Positions 1-8,734 of a stretch of DNA of 64,000 nt are shown one piece after another. Each line of letters starts with the position of its first letter. The stretch's first letter is position 1. The translations under genes and the position numbers were made by a program. The notes under the pieces are model-generated. The model saw nothing but the letters and a program-made list of their open reading frames with translations, was not told the origin of the DNA and did not search any database. Source of the DNA: an uncultured Pseudoalteromonas sp. (GTDB lineage Bacteria; Pseudomonadota; Gammaproteobacteria; Enterobacterales; Alteromonadaceae); NCBI GenBank assembly GCA_947493455.1, contig CANLRB010000009.1:152789-216788 (forward strand). The letters run 5' to 3'.

Positions 1-1200
1 ATCACATCAGCCGCTTTAATGATTGGCAGCACGACATTTCAATCTAAAGCAAACACAAAACAAACCACGCTAACTACTCAGCAAAACAAAATAGAAGCCG
101 TTAATACAGAACTAAGCGCGGCACTCAGTCAATGGCGTAAAGACTTTAACGTACCATCACTGGTGATTGCAGTAGGTGTAGAAGGGAAAACGGTATTTAA
201 TCAAGCTGTAGGCTTGGCAGATATTGAATCAAGCCGCCCCGCGACCACCACAACACCGTATTCGGTAGGTAGTATTGCAAAATCAATGACAAGCTTAGCA
301 ATGGCGCGTTTAGTTGAACAAAATAAACTGACTTTACATGCCCCCATTTCAAGCTATGGTACATATAAACAAGATTGGCAGCCACTTACTAGCTATCAAT
401 TAGCATCGCACACTGCAGGCATAGTGCATTACAACAAAGCACGAGAACAACGTGAATTTAACGAGCCACGCGATCACTGGCAGCCACAGCAAGCCTTTGA
501 CGTGTTTGACCATGAACCATTGGCATTTAAATCAGGAAGTAATTTTAAATACAGCTCTAGTGGCTATATTCTGCTGTCTGACGTATTAGCGAAAGCCGCA
601 AACATGCCCTACTTACAACTAATGCGCCAAGAAGTGTTCAGCCCATTAAATATGCACCATACCTTGTTCGATTCAAGCGCAGCAAATAAGGGAAAAGAAG
701 CTGTGTACTATGTGCCAGTTAGCTTTGATAACGACATTAACACAACAAAACGAATACGAGACACCGAAAAGCGTGACCGCAGCTTCTTATTTGGTGGCGG
801 CGGCTACCAGTCAACTGCAAACGATTTAGTGACAATGGCTTGGCATATGAATCAAGACGACTATTTAACAGAAACCACTCGAACCAAATTAACCACCCCA
901 GTAACCTTGCCAAATGGCAAAAACAACCCACAAAACTACGGTCTAGGCTGGCGCATTCATGAGATGGACTTAAGTCAGTTTATTCCGGGAAAACCTAAAA
1001 CAAACATTAAAGGTGTGCATCACGGCGGGACGACTGCAAATGCGGCAAACGCTTACCTTTTAAGTTTTCCAAAATATGGCGTAAGCATTGCCTATACCAC
1101 TAATAGCATACCTAAAAACCAAGACCCACAAGCTAACCTACAAGTACAAATGTGGTTATGGCTATATCGCTATGTTGAGGCGATGCAAGCGAACGGTTAA
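1..1200 (+). CDS. Serine hydrolase, class C beta-lactamase fold (5' partial)
   Basis: The reading frame is open from the first base and a hydrophobic, signal-peptide-like stretch precedes the ATG at 19, so the true start probably lies before the window. The protein has the penicillin-recognising triad: SIAK (residues 85-88 counted from the ATG at 19) with the nucleophile Ser and general-base Lys, a YSS motif near residue 178, and an HHGG motif near residue 335 in place of KTG. This is the Beta-lactamase (PF00144) family of secreted esterases, peptidases and beta-lactamases. It is probably periplasmic. The substrate cannot be read from sequence. A stem-loop follows the stop codon, so it ends its transcript. 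Confidence 0.85.
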   Translation: MTSAALMIGSTTFQSKANTKQTTLTTQQNKIEAVNTELSAALSQWRKDFNVPSLVIAVGVEGKTVFNQAVGLADIESSRPATTTTPYSVGSIAKSMTSLAMARLVEQNKLTLHAPISSYGTYKQDWQPLTSYQLASHTAGIVHYNKAREQREFNEPRDHWQPQQAFDVFDHEPLAFKSGSNFKYSSSGYILLSDVLAKAANMPYLQLMRQEVFSPLNMHHTLFDSSAANKGKEAVYYVPVSFDNDINTTKRIRDTEKRDRSFLFGGGGYQSTANDLVTMAWHMNQDDYLTETTRTKLTTPVTLPNGKNNPQNYGLGWRIHEMDLSQFIPGKPKTNIKGVHHGGTTANAANAYLLSFPKYGVSIAYTTNSIPKNQDPQANLQVQMWLWLYRYVEAMQANG

Positions 1201-1233
1201 AGAATGAGTCAATGGCAAGAGATAAAAGCAAAA

Positions 1234-1257
1234 AGGCAAAGCAGGTGTGCTTTGCCT
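1234..1257. terminator. Bidirectional stem-loop terminator
   Basis: A perfect 10-bp inverted repeat (AGGCAAAGCA and its complement) around a GGTG loop lies between two convergent genes, with an A-rich flank on the left. It can serve the serine hydrolase on the + strand and the TMEM175-like gene on the - strand. Confidence 0.75.
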
Positions 1258-1298
1258 CTCTATCGTAATTTATTTGACGGTGAGGGTGTTCGCTTAAG

Positions 1299-2012
1299 TT
1301 ATTCAGCTAACACACTTTGCGCTTTTTGCTCGCCTCGCTTTACAATAGCCGTTAAAGGAATGCCCACTAATACAAAAATTCCGCCAACGAGCAGATCCCA
1401 AAAGCTTGGCAGGATCAACGCGAGTGTCACTACAATACCAGCAAATACAACATGAGTGATATGGCCATACATAATATAACGAGTCATAACCCGTTCAGAG
1501 TCGCTTAAACCAATTTCATCGGCGCTTAAGTAGGCATGTCGATATAATAAAGCAAACACAAAAAACACAGCCCCATAGCCGAGGTAATAAATAACCGTAA
1601 GTAATGGAGCCTGCTCTAACGTGAGTACCTCAGCAATTGCTTGATCACTCTCAAAACCCCCCGTCAAAAGATTCACTAAAAAGGTCGCTAAAAACTTGAG
1701 TGGATAGGCGAACAGCATCACCATGAATATGAGCACAGCATTGAGCATCATGGTTTTTTTATCTTCTAGATTGAAGCGGCGGAAAAAAAGGTAGTGGCAA
1801 TACCACAGCAAGAGTAGTGCGGCAAAACAAAACATAGTGGCTATGCCATCACGCCAAAGCGATGTTATTTCAGAAAATGACTGCGGCACACTCGACGCAG
1901 CCACCAATGTTAACGCAAGCGCAAATACGATATCCGACAAATTTTCAGTACGTGACACCTCTTCACCACGCCACGTGAAATACTTTTCTTCTTTTTTTAT
2001 TATTTTGACCAT
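1299..2012 (-). CDS. TMEM175-like (DUF1211) membrane protein
   Basis: The 237-residue protein has a cytosolic N-terminus followed by RTENLSDIVFAL. This resembles the R-x(3)-FSD signature of TMEM1 of TMEM175/DUF1211 potassium channels, with Leu in place of the usual Phe. About six hydrophobic segments follow, as expected for a bacterial six-helix subunit. I chose the ATG at 2012; an upstream TTG at 2039 would add nine residues, but an AAGGAG-like element sits between the two and fits the ATG better, although 14 bases away. It is convergent with the upstream serine hydrolase. Family assignment is good; ion-channel function is inferred from the family. Confidence 0.7.
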   Translation of the reverse strand: MVKIIKKEEKYFTWRGEEVSRTENLSDIVFALALTLVAASSVPQSFSEITSLWRDGIATMFCFAALLLLWYCHYLFFRRFNLEDKKTMMLNAVLIFMVMLFAYPLKFLATFLVNLLTGGFESDQAIAEVLTLEQAPLLTVIYYLGYGAVFFVFALLYRHAYLSADEIGLSDSERVMTRYIMYGHITHVVFAGIVVTLALILPSFWDLLVGGIFVLVGIPLTAIVKRGEQKAQSVLAE

Positions 2013-2397
2013 AGTGTGTACTTTCACTCCTTTAACCAAGCGCGACTCGCGTAGGTACTATCTTATTTTTAACTTTCCTCGGTATTTATTAAAAACCACT
2101 ACTACCATAAAAAGCACTATATTCAGCCAGTAAACTATAAAATGCCCCTTTATTAAACTAAGTTAATTTAGGTTGTACTTATAAAGCCCAATACCAATCA
2201 AGCAACCGAAAAAATACTCCTTCCAGGGAAGTTATAAAGAATTGCAAAAAAATCAGCACATGTACTCTTTTCCAAAACAATATTAACCTTTCTAAATTAG
2301 TAAATTACATAATAAAAGATACATCAAATATAGTTGAAATATACGCCAAATAATTTATGTTACTGTAATAACAAAAATAAAATAATAAGGAAATTAA
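2013..2397. other. Divergent intergenic region
   Basis: AT-rich region between the divergent TMEM175-like gene and the PKD lipoprotein gene; it should hold both promoters. AAGGAAATTAA just before 2398 is the ribosome site of the + strand gene. I see no repeat, RNA gene or further coding region. Confidence 0.6.
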
Positions 2398-5124
2398 ATG
2401 AAAATCAAGACAACTATTCTTTTCTGTATATTTTTTTCCCTTGTAGCCTGTGGCGGCAGTGGTAGTGATAGTTCTGATCAGACTGACAAAATAAATACTC
2501 CACCTACTGTTGATGCAGGACAAGATATTTCGACTCAGCCTACTGAAACAGTCACTTTAGAAGGCAATGCTTTAGATAGTGACGGCACTATTACTTCATA
2601 TAATTGGACTCAGCTTGAAGGTCCATCTGTTGTACTAAATGACTCAACCAAAAAAGACGCATACTTTGTAGCACCAACGTTGACTGAGTCAGCAGTGCTT
2701 ATTTTTAGATTAACTGTTTTAGATAATGATAATGCATCAAGTTATGATGATATTTCAGTAACAGTTTCACCGGTTGAACAAAATGTTGCAAAAATTGAAT
2801 TGTTAAGTCCTCAAATTGTACTGACTGATAGCGAACAAGAGATTGACTTAGCGCCAATCGTAACTGATTTCAATGGCAACATTATCGAACGGAATTTAAA
2901 TTGGCACGTTGCAAAAGAAGGTGTAATTAATATCAATGATGAAGCCAAAGTTAAAGCATTGAGTCCTTTCGAAATAACCGAAATCTACGCTTCTTACGGT
3001 GACGTCGTTTCAAATACTATTGTCGTATCTACTGCATTGTTAAATAGCAACGTTGTAAACCTCAATGATGACGACATTATCGCTACCACGCAAAATCAAA
3101 ACCAAGCAGACTCCCAAACTTTTCAAGTTGAACTAACCAATTTGGCGGGAGCGCAACAAAACTCAATTTTGACTTATTTGGGTAACCCTGCGTTTGCAGG
3201 AAAGGTTGAAAGTATCGAGAACTCTGCAATGGGCTATTTAGTTACTTTGTCGGCCGTTAACCTAGATGATATTTTCGAAGATATGCCATTTAACATATCA
3301 GCTACATTAGTGGTAGACGAAAACCAACTATCGAAATCATACGGAAAGGCTTATTCAATAAATAAAACAGAGAATGGATTTAATTTCACACTAAAAAATG
3401 AATATGATCGAGTACAAACCGATGAGTTAAACAAATATAAAATAGTTCACAAAGCGACCGGAGAAGAAGCTTCTGCGATAACTGGTTGGGTATGCACGAG
3501 TAGCACCTATGGTAGTGTAGCAGTTGACTTTGGTTCTGATTTTACACTTCCTGTTCCAGAGATTGACTTAAGGATATTCCGCAACATCGACTCCAATGTT
3601 ATTGGTATGTCTATCGATGCTAACTACTCGAGCGATATAACAACATATCTCAATTTGAGCTCCGAAATCCAGGGTTCATTTAACTGTGAGTATGATATGG
3701 CGACTTATCGGCTTCGCCGGCTTGAACGCGCTCACCCAATATTTAGGTTAATAAGGCCGCAAATTGATCCTGAAATTAACATAACAGGAGAAGCCTCTCT
3801 TGCTCAAAACCTTGAACTTCGCAGCTCTTTAGGAGTGGAAGGCAGTTTATCCGCATCAGTTAAGTGTGAAAACACATGCTCTTTTTCTTCGAGTAAAAAC
3901 CCTAGTAGTACTTTCTTTTTGCAACCGACAGTAATACCGTCAGCTAAACTCGCAATTGACTTAAATGCGAGTTTAGAAATCGATGTAGAGGTGAACCCCA
4001 TTTTTATCGGCTCGTATGAATTGATGGAAATAATTTTATATTCGGAAAACGAACTTAAACTACGAGATTTAACTTCGCAACTCAGTGAACTACCAGCGGT
4101 TGAAGATGCTGATAATAATTTATTTTCACTTGAAATGGGTCTACAAATAGAGTCTGGTGAAGATGTTACATCAGCGTTGAGATTCATTGGCTTTGAGATA
4201 CAGGAAAATATTGAATTATTCGCTACAACATTCTTCGACGGTAAATCGCTTGAGTCGAAGCGCTTTGAAAATATAGCCGATGATACAGAAGCATTCGATT
4301 TTCAGCTAACTTTCGACCACAACCGTTCACTATCGCCTTTTATTAATGAACAGATCAATCCGAGTCAAGGAAAATCAATAGCGTTTTATGTTGGCGAGCA
4401 AGGTAATGATATCCCGAGTAACTACTCCTTAATATCAGTCGATAACGTACAATATAATTACAATGCAAATGAAAAAATAAGTTCCTACTCAGGTTCCATA
4501 ACAAAAGAAAGCTTATTGGGTTTGGGCGATACATTGTATGCTGTGTATACTCCACCATTTATGAGTAACTTTGGCGAGCTTGGAAAATTCGCATTAGATG
4601 CATTGCCACTTTGTCTCGAAAACTATTTACTTGGACAGCATCCTCTAATGTCAGAAAGCTCAGCAGTTTTTCTGCACACGGACGCTAGCTTTTTTAGTGA
4701 CAAAGTTGAACTCACCGATCTCGAAACTCACTCGATACACAGCTCAGGAATAGTCCAGAAAGGTCCGATTGGCTTATATTGGTTCTCTGTCATAATAAAC
4801 AAAGATGAAGATAATCAACAGATTGGCTGGCTCCTACCTGAAGATTTTTATTTAGACAATGAAAGCTGCGATTCATACTCTCATATAGCTGTACACCCAG
4901 CTGTCGGAGCGTCTACGATTATAGCGACTCCACCCGCTACTGTAAGCAATTCAGATCCTCTATGTGTAATTGCCGCTGGAGCAGGTATAAACCTTACTAA
5001 CAGCCCTGTTTTTACAAATGATTTGGGTATTAAATGGCGAGAGGTTACTGTTGAAACAGGACACTGCAAAGGAACACAAGGTTGGATAGAAAGCTCTCTC
5101 ATAAATGAAGTTATCGAGTTTTAA
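2398..5124 (+). CDS. Large lipoprotein with an N-terminal PKD-like domain
   Basis: The 908-residue protein begins with a lipoprotein signal peptide; the lipobox LVAC is followed by a GGSGSDSSD linker. Residues about 35-125 form a PKD/REJ-type Ig-like domain, recognisable by PPTVDAGQD, an LEGNALDSDGTITSYNW stretch and a final TVLDND region. A second Ig-like segment follows at about 130-215. The remaining roughly 650 residues are rich in beta strands and I do not recognise them; they contain several scattered Cys. An SH3-like ending is possible (CVIAAGAG then a GWIES motif). It is probably outer-membrane anchored, with a role in adhesion or polymer binding inferred from PKD domains only. A stem-loop follows. 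Confidence 0.75.
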   Translation: MKIKTTILFCIFFSLVACGGSGSDSSDQTDKINTPPTVDAGQDISTQPTETVTLEGNALDSDGTITSYNWTQLEGPSVVLNDSTKKDAYFVAPTLTESAVLIFRLTVLDNDNASSYDDISVTVSPVEQNVAKIELLSPQIVLTDSEQEIDLAPIVTDFNGNIIERNLNWHVAKEGVININDEAKVKALSPFEITEIYASYGDVVSNTIVVSTALLNSNVVNLNDDDIIATTQNQNQADSQTFQVELTNLAGAQQNSILTYLGNPAFAGKVESIENSAMGYLVTLSAVNLDDIFEDMPFNISATLVVDENQLSKSYGKAYSINKTENGFNFTLKNEYDRVQTDELNKYKIVHKATGEEASAITGWVCTSSTYGSVAVDFGSDFTLPVPEIDLRIFRNIDSNVIGMSIDANYSSDITTYLNLSSEIQGSFNCEYDMATYRLRRLERAHPIFRLIRPQIDPEINITGEASLAQNLELRSSLGVEGSLSASVKCENTCSFSSSKNPSSTFFLQPTVIPSAKLAIDLNASLEIDVEVNPIFIGSYELMEIILYSENELKLRDLTSQLSELPAVEDADNNLFSLEMGLQIESGEDVTSALRFIGFEIQENIELFATTFFDGKSLESKRFENIADDTEAFDFQLTFDHNRSLSPFINEQINPSQGKSIAFYVGEQGNDIPSNYSLISVDNVQYNYNANEKISSYSGSITKESLLGLGDTLYAVYTPPFMSNFGELGKFALDALPLCLENYLLGQHPLMSESSAVFLHTDASFFSDKVELTDLETHSIHSSGIVQKGPIGLYWFSVIINKDEDNQQIGWLLPEDFYLDNESCDSYSHIAVHPAVGASTIIATPPATVSNSDPLCVIAAGAGINLTNSPVFTNDLGIKWREVTVETGHCKGTQGWIESSLINEVIEF

Positions 5125-5147
5125 GTTTAATAAAATAGTACAAAAAA

Positions 5148-5173
5148 AGGGCTGAAATTTATTTTTTAGCCCT
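5148..5173 (+). terminator. Stem-loop after the PKD lipoprotein
   Basis: AGGGCT pairs with AGCCCT, and the stem can extend through A-T pairs. An A-run precedes it and a T-run lies within the right side. It sits 24 bases after the stop codon at 5124. Confidence 0.6.
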
Positions 5174-5330
5174 GGCTCCAATACTCAATCACTCCGCGAC
5201 AAATCTATTATCTTTAGTATTAAATAATGCTTAAAACACCGCTTGCATTTTTAATAACAAATAATGCAACTTAATTAAAGGTGACTGCGGTCCCATAAGA
5301 TAATTTTTAACTGGATTGAGCCATGTAAAC

Positions 5331-5624
5331 TTATAACTTAGTAAAAGGCGCTTGCTCACCAAAATAAAGGTGAAACGGTACTAGCTCTTTTTTGCCATTT
5401 CGCTGTGAGAGCTGAAAATAGTTTTCGGTACATTCGTAAGAGTAAGCATTATTTTCTCTTGGTACGATAACCCGTTTTTCTTCACCACTGTATTGCGAAT
5501 ATAACGTATTGCCGTCAAATGAAATCGTCAATTCTCGGTGATCTTCACCAAGGTAGCGCCCTACCAATTCTTTTATTGTTGCACTCGCTTTTGTGCCACT
5601 TACAGGTTTAGGTGACAAGTTGAG
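5331..5624 (-). pseudogene. Detached C-terminal domain of a serine hydrolase
   Basis: This segment continues the reading frame of the serine hydrolase at 5625-6695, in exactly the same frame, after a single TAA at 5625-5627. It encodes about 97 residues (LNLSPKPVSG onward, including a GRYLG motif) that resemble the small beta-sheet domain (DUF3471 or lipocalin-like) often fused behind PF00144 hydrolases. It has no convincing start or ribosome site of its own; the first candidate is TTG at 5618. I read it as the stranded end of a gene broken by a nonsense mutation. Confidence 0.65.
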
Positions 5625-6695
5625 TTACAATGCCAACATATCTAGCAATGCGGGACCAGGGTGGTTTTTATCTAAATTAGTAAATGCGGTAGCTGTGATG
5701 TTTTCATTTGGAAAATGAACATGCCATGTAAAAAAGCCCGGAACCATGCCCTGATGGCTGTAACTCGCTAAGCCAACAAGTGGGTAAATATCGATTCCAT
5801 AACCGTACTTAATTGGCTCATCGTTAGTTAACAAGGCTTGTGTGTGCATTTTTCCGAACGTGCTTTTTGATAAAACCTTGCCTGATGTTAAAGCGCGTTG
5901 CCATACGCTCATATCAGACAATGTCGACGCGATTGCACCCGACGCACCAATCCAACTTCTATCGACTTCCCATTCACGCTCAGTTGATAACTCTGCCGGT
6001 ACATAGTTGTGTGGCGAGTTGGCATGACTGCTGTAACCTCTGACAGCATTTAAATGCAAGCCTTTTGTCATCACAAAGGTTTTCGTCATACCGAGCGGCT
6101 TAAAAAATGTTTGTGCAAGATACTGCTGGTAAGTCACTCCGCTGGCAACTTCGATAACTTTACCCAACAGAACATAGCCGGTATTCGAGTAGCTATACTT
6201 TTCGCCTGAGTTTGCAACAACCGCTTGCTTACTCATTTCATTAATCACTTTATCAAGTGGCGCATTTTTATGCCAAATCGCAGTCACATCGGGGTATATT
6301 AAGTAGTTTGGCAAGCCTGCTGTATGACTGAGCACACGTTCAATTGTTGCATTGCCATATGATGGGTCTAGGTCGGGAATAAACTTGGCCAATGTGTCTT
6401 GCAATGAGAGCTGGCGCTGTTCGACTAGCTTTAAAATAGCGGCGGCCGTAAACGTTTTTGTCACTGAGCCTATTTGAAAAACATCGCGCTCATTTAATTT
6501 TCGTTTAGAATCTATATCGGCAAGGCCAATTGCATTGGTATACACCAACTTATTATTTTGCTCAATGCGCACCGCCATACCCGGTGCATTTGGGTCGTTA
6601 TGGCACTGTAATATTGAATCAAAGTCATGTGATTTAGCATTTACGTTAAACCCTAAAGCGCAGCTTAATAAACCTATGGCAAACTTTTCATTCAT
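5625..6695 (-). CDS. Serine hydrolase, class C beta-lactamase fold, with premature stop
   Basis: The 356-residue product has a signal peptide (residues 1-20), SVTK at 77-80, a YSN motif in GEKYSYSNTGY, and HQG near residue 315 in the KTG position, so the full catalytic domain of the PF00144 family is present. Translation stops at an in-frame TAA just where the C-terminal domain would begin; that domain stays open in the same frame to 5331. The truncated enzyme may still be active. Two perfect ATTACA-N2-TGTAAT dyads lie 35-72 bases upstream of the start, identical in form to BlaI/MecI operators, so repression by such a regulator is plausible. No BlaI or BlaR1 gene is in the window. Confidence 0.8.
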   Translation of the reverse strand: MNEKFAIGLLSCALGFNVNAKSHDFDSILQCHNDPNAPGMAVRIEQNNKLVYTNAIGLADIDSKRKLNERDVFQIGSVTKTFTAAAILKLVEQRQLSLQDTLAKFIPDLDPSYGNATIERVLSHTAGLPNYLIYPDVTAIWHKNAPLDKVINEMSKQAVVANSGEKYSYSNTGYVLLGKVIEVASGVTYQQYLAQTFFKPLGMTKTFVMTKGLHLNAVRGYSSHANSPHNYVPAELSTEREWEVDRSWIGASGAIASTLSDMSVWQRALTSGKVLSKSTFGKMHTQALLTNDEPIKYGYGIDIYPLVGLASYSHQGMVPGFFTWHVHFPNENITATAFTNLDKNHPGPALLDMLAL

Positions 6696-6729
6696 TTTTT
6701 GACCTTATACTCATTGTAAAGATATATTA

Positions 6730-6767
6730 ATTACACCTGTAATCAAATAAAATATTACACATGTAAT
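6730..6767. promoter_or_regulatory. Twin BlaI/MecI-type dyad operators
   Basis: ATTACACCTGTAAT (6730-6743) and ATTACACATGTAAT (6754-6767) are perfect ATTACA-N2-TGTAAT dyads with centres 24 bp apart. A further half site, ATTACA, is at 6774-6779. They lie in the promoter zone of the minus-strand serine hydrolase starting at 6695. Known BlaI/MecI operators carry the TACA...TGTA dyad; assigning that family here is inference. Confidence 0.6.
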
Positions 6768-6940
6768 TATAAATTACAACCTGAGTATCTTGGCTATCGG
6801 TGTCGACCTGAAACTGAATAAAAAAACCGATGACAGCTACAAACCGCCCTCACCTCGGACTGTAATGAGTTAATCAAAATAAGAACCTAACGATAACTGC
6901 GCTTTTCAAACGCAGTTACCGCCATTACCGCTAGTGATGA

Positions 6941-7441
6941 CTAACTTGTTTTTTTACGTCGTAATGGCTCAAGAGGTTGCGAAACATAACGCCACCAAAC
7001 GTACTTCCAAGGGATCACTATCATAATTAAACAAATACCAATTAATGACCCTTTTACACTTACGATACCTGGGATTGGTTCGCCCGCTAAAAATGGTGGC
7101 AATGCGACAACAAGCAACCAAACAGCTTTCCACGCAATTTCATAAATCATAAGCGGTAAAAACGCCAAAGGACGAAAGAGTCCACCAATTGCCAATATGG
7201 CAAGTGTAAATAGCATAGAGTGGCCAAGACCGCGCCAGTTATTCCACTCTGAAGCCCCTTCTAAAATATAATTTAATTGCTTAAAGCCAAGTACAAACAC
7301 CATACCCGCAAAAAAGACTCTCAGTCCCCACGTTTTCCAAAGTGGCACATGAGGAGCACCTTTTTGTGTTAAATGATTCTCGCTATGACTATTTGAGCCC
7401 GTGTTAGCGGCTTGGTTTTCAATTACAGATTTACTTTGCAT
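6941..7441 (-). CDS. Four-helix integral membrane protein, unrecognised
   Basis: The 166-residue protein has a polar N-terminal tail of about 35 residues, then four hydrophobic segments (LRVFFAGMVFVLGF, SMLFTLAILAIGGLF, an AWKAVWLLVVALPPFLA segment and a GICLIMIVIPW segment) and a basic C-terminus. It loosely resembles DoxX-type small membrane proteins, but I cannot assign it. I chose the ATG at 7441 because GAGG lies eight bases upstream; a start at 7468 lacks this. It is divergent from the membrane-bound AraC regulator at 7606 and may be its target, which is inference from position only. Confidence 0.7.
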   Translation of the reverse strand: MQSKSVIENQAANTGSNSHSENHLTQKGAPHVPLWKTWGLRVFFAGMVFVLGFKQLNYILEGASEWNNWRGLGHSMLFTLAILAIGGLFRPLAFLPLMIYEIAWKAVWLLVVALPPFLAGEPIPGIVSVKGSLIGICLIMIVIPWKYVWWRYVSQPLEPLRRKKTS

Positions 7442-7605
7442 AATCGTACCTCGTTTTTTAAATTTCACCGCAATGCTGCCATTTATAAGGGGTTAACGAG
7501 CATCGAATTTGAAAATCGATGTACGAAAACAACAAAAAATAGCAAGATGATCGAAATAAATCGCTATTCATGTAAAATCACGACAGAAGTAAGAAGGAGT
7601 AAACA

Positions 7606-8670
7606 TTGGATCTGCTAAACATTGCGCAATTAATCATTGTGATATTAACCATGATATTTGCGGTCTGGCATTATCGCCTTCGAAAAGAGCATGTGTTGCA
7701 TTTAGCTTTTGCCGTTTTCTGCGCGTCTTCATCAATGCATATTATGGCCAAACTAACAGCAGACTTTTGGACTCCTTATCACCATCTTATTGGCATATTT
7801 GGTTTTGCTACATGCAGTGGATATTGGCTATTTGCCCGTGCTTTTTTTCGTAATAAAAACCCAATTAACCACCATCACCTGCTTTTTGTCGGTTTACTTG
7901 GCGCATGTCTGATACTGCGTCATCTGTTGCGTTTTATTGAAAAATTATGGCTATTAGAGACTCACTGGTTGCCTTTAGTCGCAACCGTACTCTCTGAAGC
8001 AATTACAATATTATCTTCCGGAATGCTAATTCTGGCGTTTTGGGAAGGCTACCGTGTATTGCAAAACACGGCGACAACACAACGTAAGATAACCACGATT
8101 TACCTGTCCTCCTTTATGATTTGCATTATCAGCGTGATGTTAATTGCCGCAGCCTTACCTGCTACTACGTTAGCAAACGGAGGACGCGACTGGCTTGTTG
8201 TGTTTGCTTATCTATTAATAATAACCACTACGCAGTGGCTCATTTGGTTTCGCCAATGTCAGCAAAAATTGCGAGAAAAAAACGCGAATCCAATTGCCAA
8301 AGACGAAAGTGCTCAAGAAGAAAGTTCACTCGCACAGCAAATTGAAACCTTGTTAATTGATGAAAAACGTTTTTTAGAATCAAATTTGCGCGTCGCCGAT
8401 ATAGCGCGTGAGTTGGATGTACCCGAATATCGTATTCGCGCTATTATGGCAAACTCTTTTAACGCAAAAAACTTTAACCATTACGTCAACCAACTGCGTG
8501 TTGAATACGCTAAAACCCTATTGAGCGCCTCTGACAAACAAGACTGGCCGGTACTTGTGGTTGGCATTGAAAGTGGTTTTGCATCAGCAGCGCCCTTTAC
8601 TCGCGCGTTCAAAGAGTTTACAGGTTGCACCCCAGGGCAATATCGCAAACAGCAACTTGCAGCGGAGTGA
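7606..8670 (+). CDS. AraC-family regulator with N-terminal membrane domain
   Basis: The 354-residue protein starts with TTG, supported by GGAG eight bases upstream. Residues about 5-215 contain roughly seven hydrophobic helices, a sensor architecture found in membrane-bound AraC proteins. A charged linker follows, and then an AraC-type double helix-turn-helix at about 245-350: VADIARELDVPEYRIRA is the first HTH, and FASAAPFTRAFKEFTG with a final CTPGQYRK is the family signature. It probably senses an extracellular or membrane signal and controls nearby genes such as the divergent membrane protein at 6941-7441. Confidence 0.85.
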   Translation: MDLLNIAQLIIVILTMIFAVWHYRLRKEHVLHLAFAVFCASSSMHIMAKLTADFWTPYHHLIGIFGFATCSGYWLFARAFFRNKNPINHHHLLFVGLLGACLILRHLLRFIEKLWLLETHWLPLVATVLSEAITILSSGMLILAFWEGYRVLQNTATTQRKITTIYLSSFMICIISVMLIAAALPATTLANGGRDWLVVFAYLLIITTTQWLIWFRQCQQKLREKNANPIAKDESAQEESSLAQQIETLLIDEKRFLESNLRVADIARELDVPEYRIRAIMANSFNAKNFNHYVNQLRVEYAKTLLSASDKQDWPVLVVGIESGFASAAPFTRAFKEFTGCTPGQYRKQQLAAE

Positions 8671-8694
8671 TTCAATTAATTTAATATACAGCCA

Positions 8695-8719
8695 GGGCCA
8701 TCGATATTTTTCATGGCCC
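8695..8719. terminator. Bidirectional stem-loop terminator
   Basis: GGGCCAT and ATGGCCC form a 7-bp stem with an AT-rich loop between the convergent AraC-type regulator and the amidohydrolase. Confidence 0.6.
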
Positions 8720-8734
8720 CGCAGCTGTCATATT

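Noticed and set aside
5616-5630. Programmed frameshift in the serine hydrolase
   Set aside because: Both parts are in the same frame; only a stop codon separates them, so no shift is involved.
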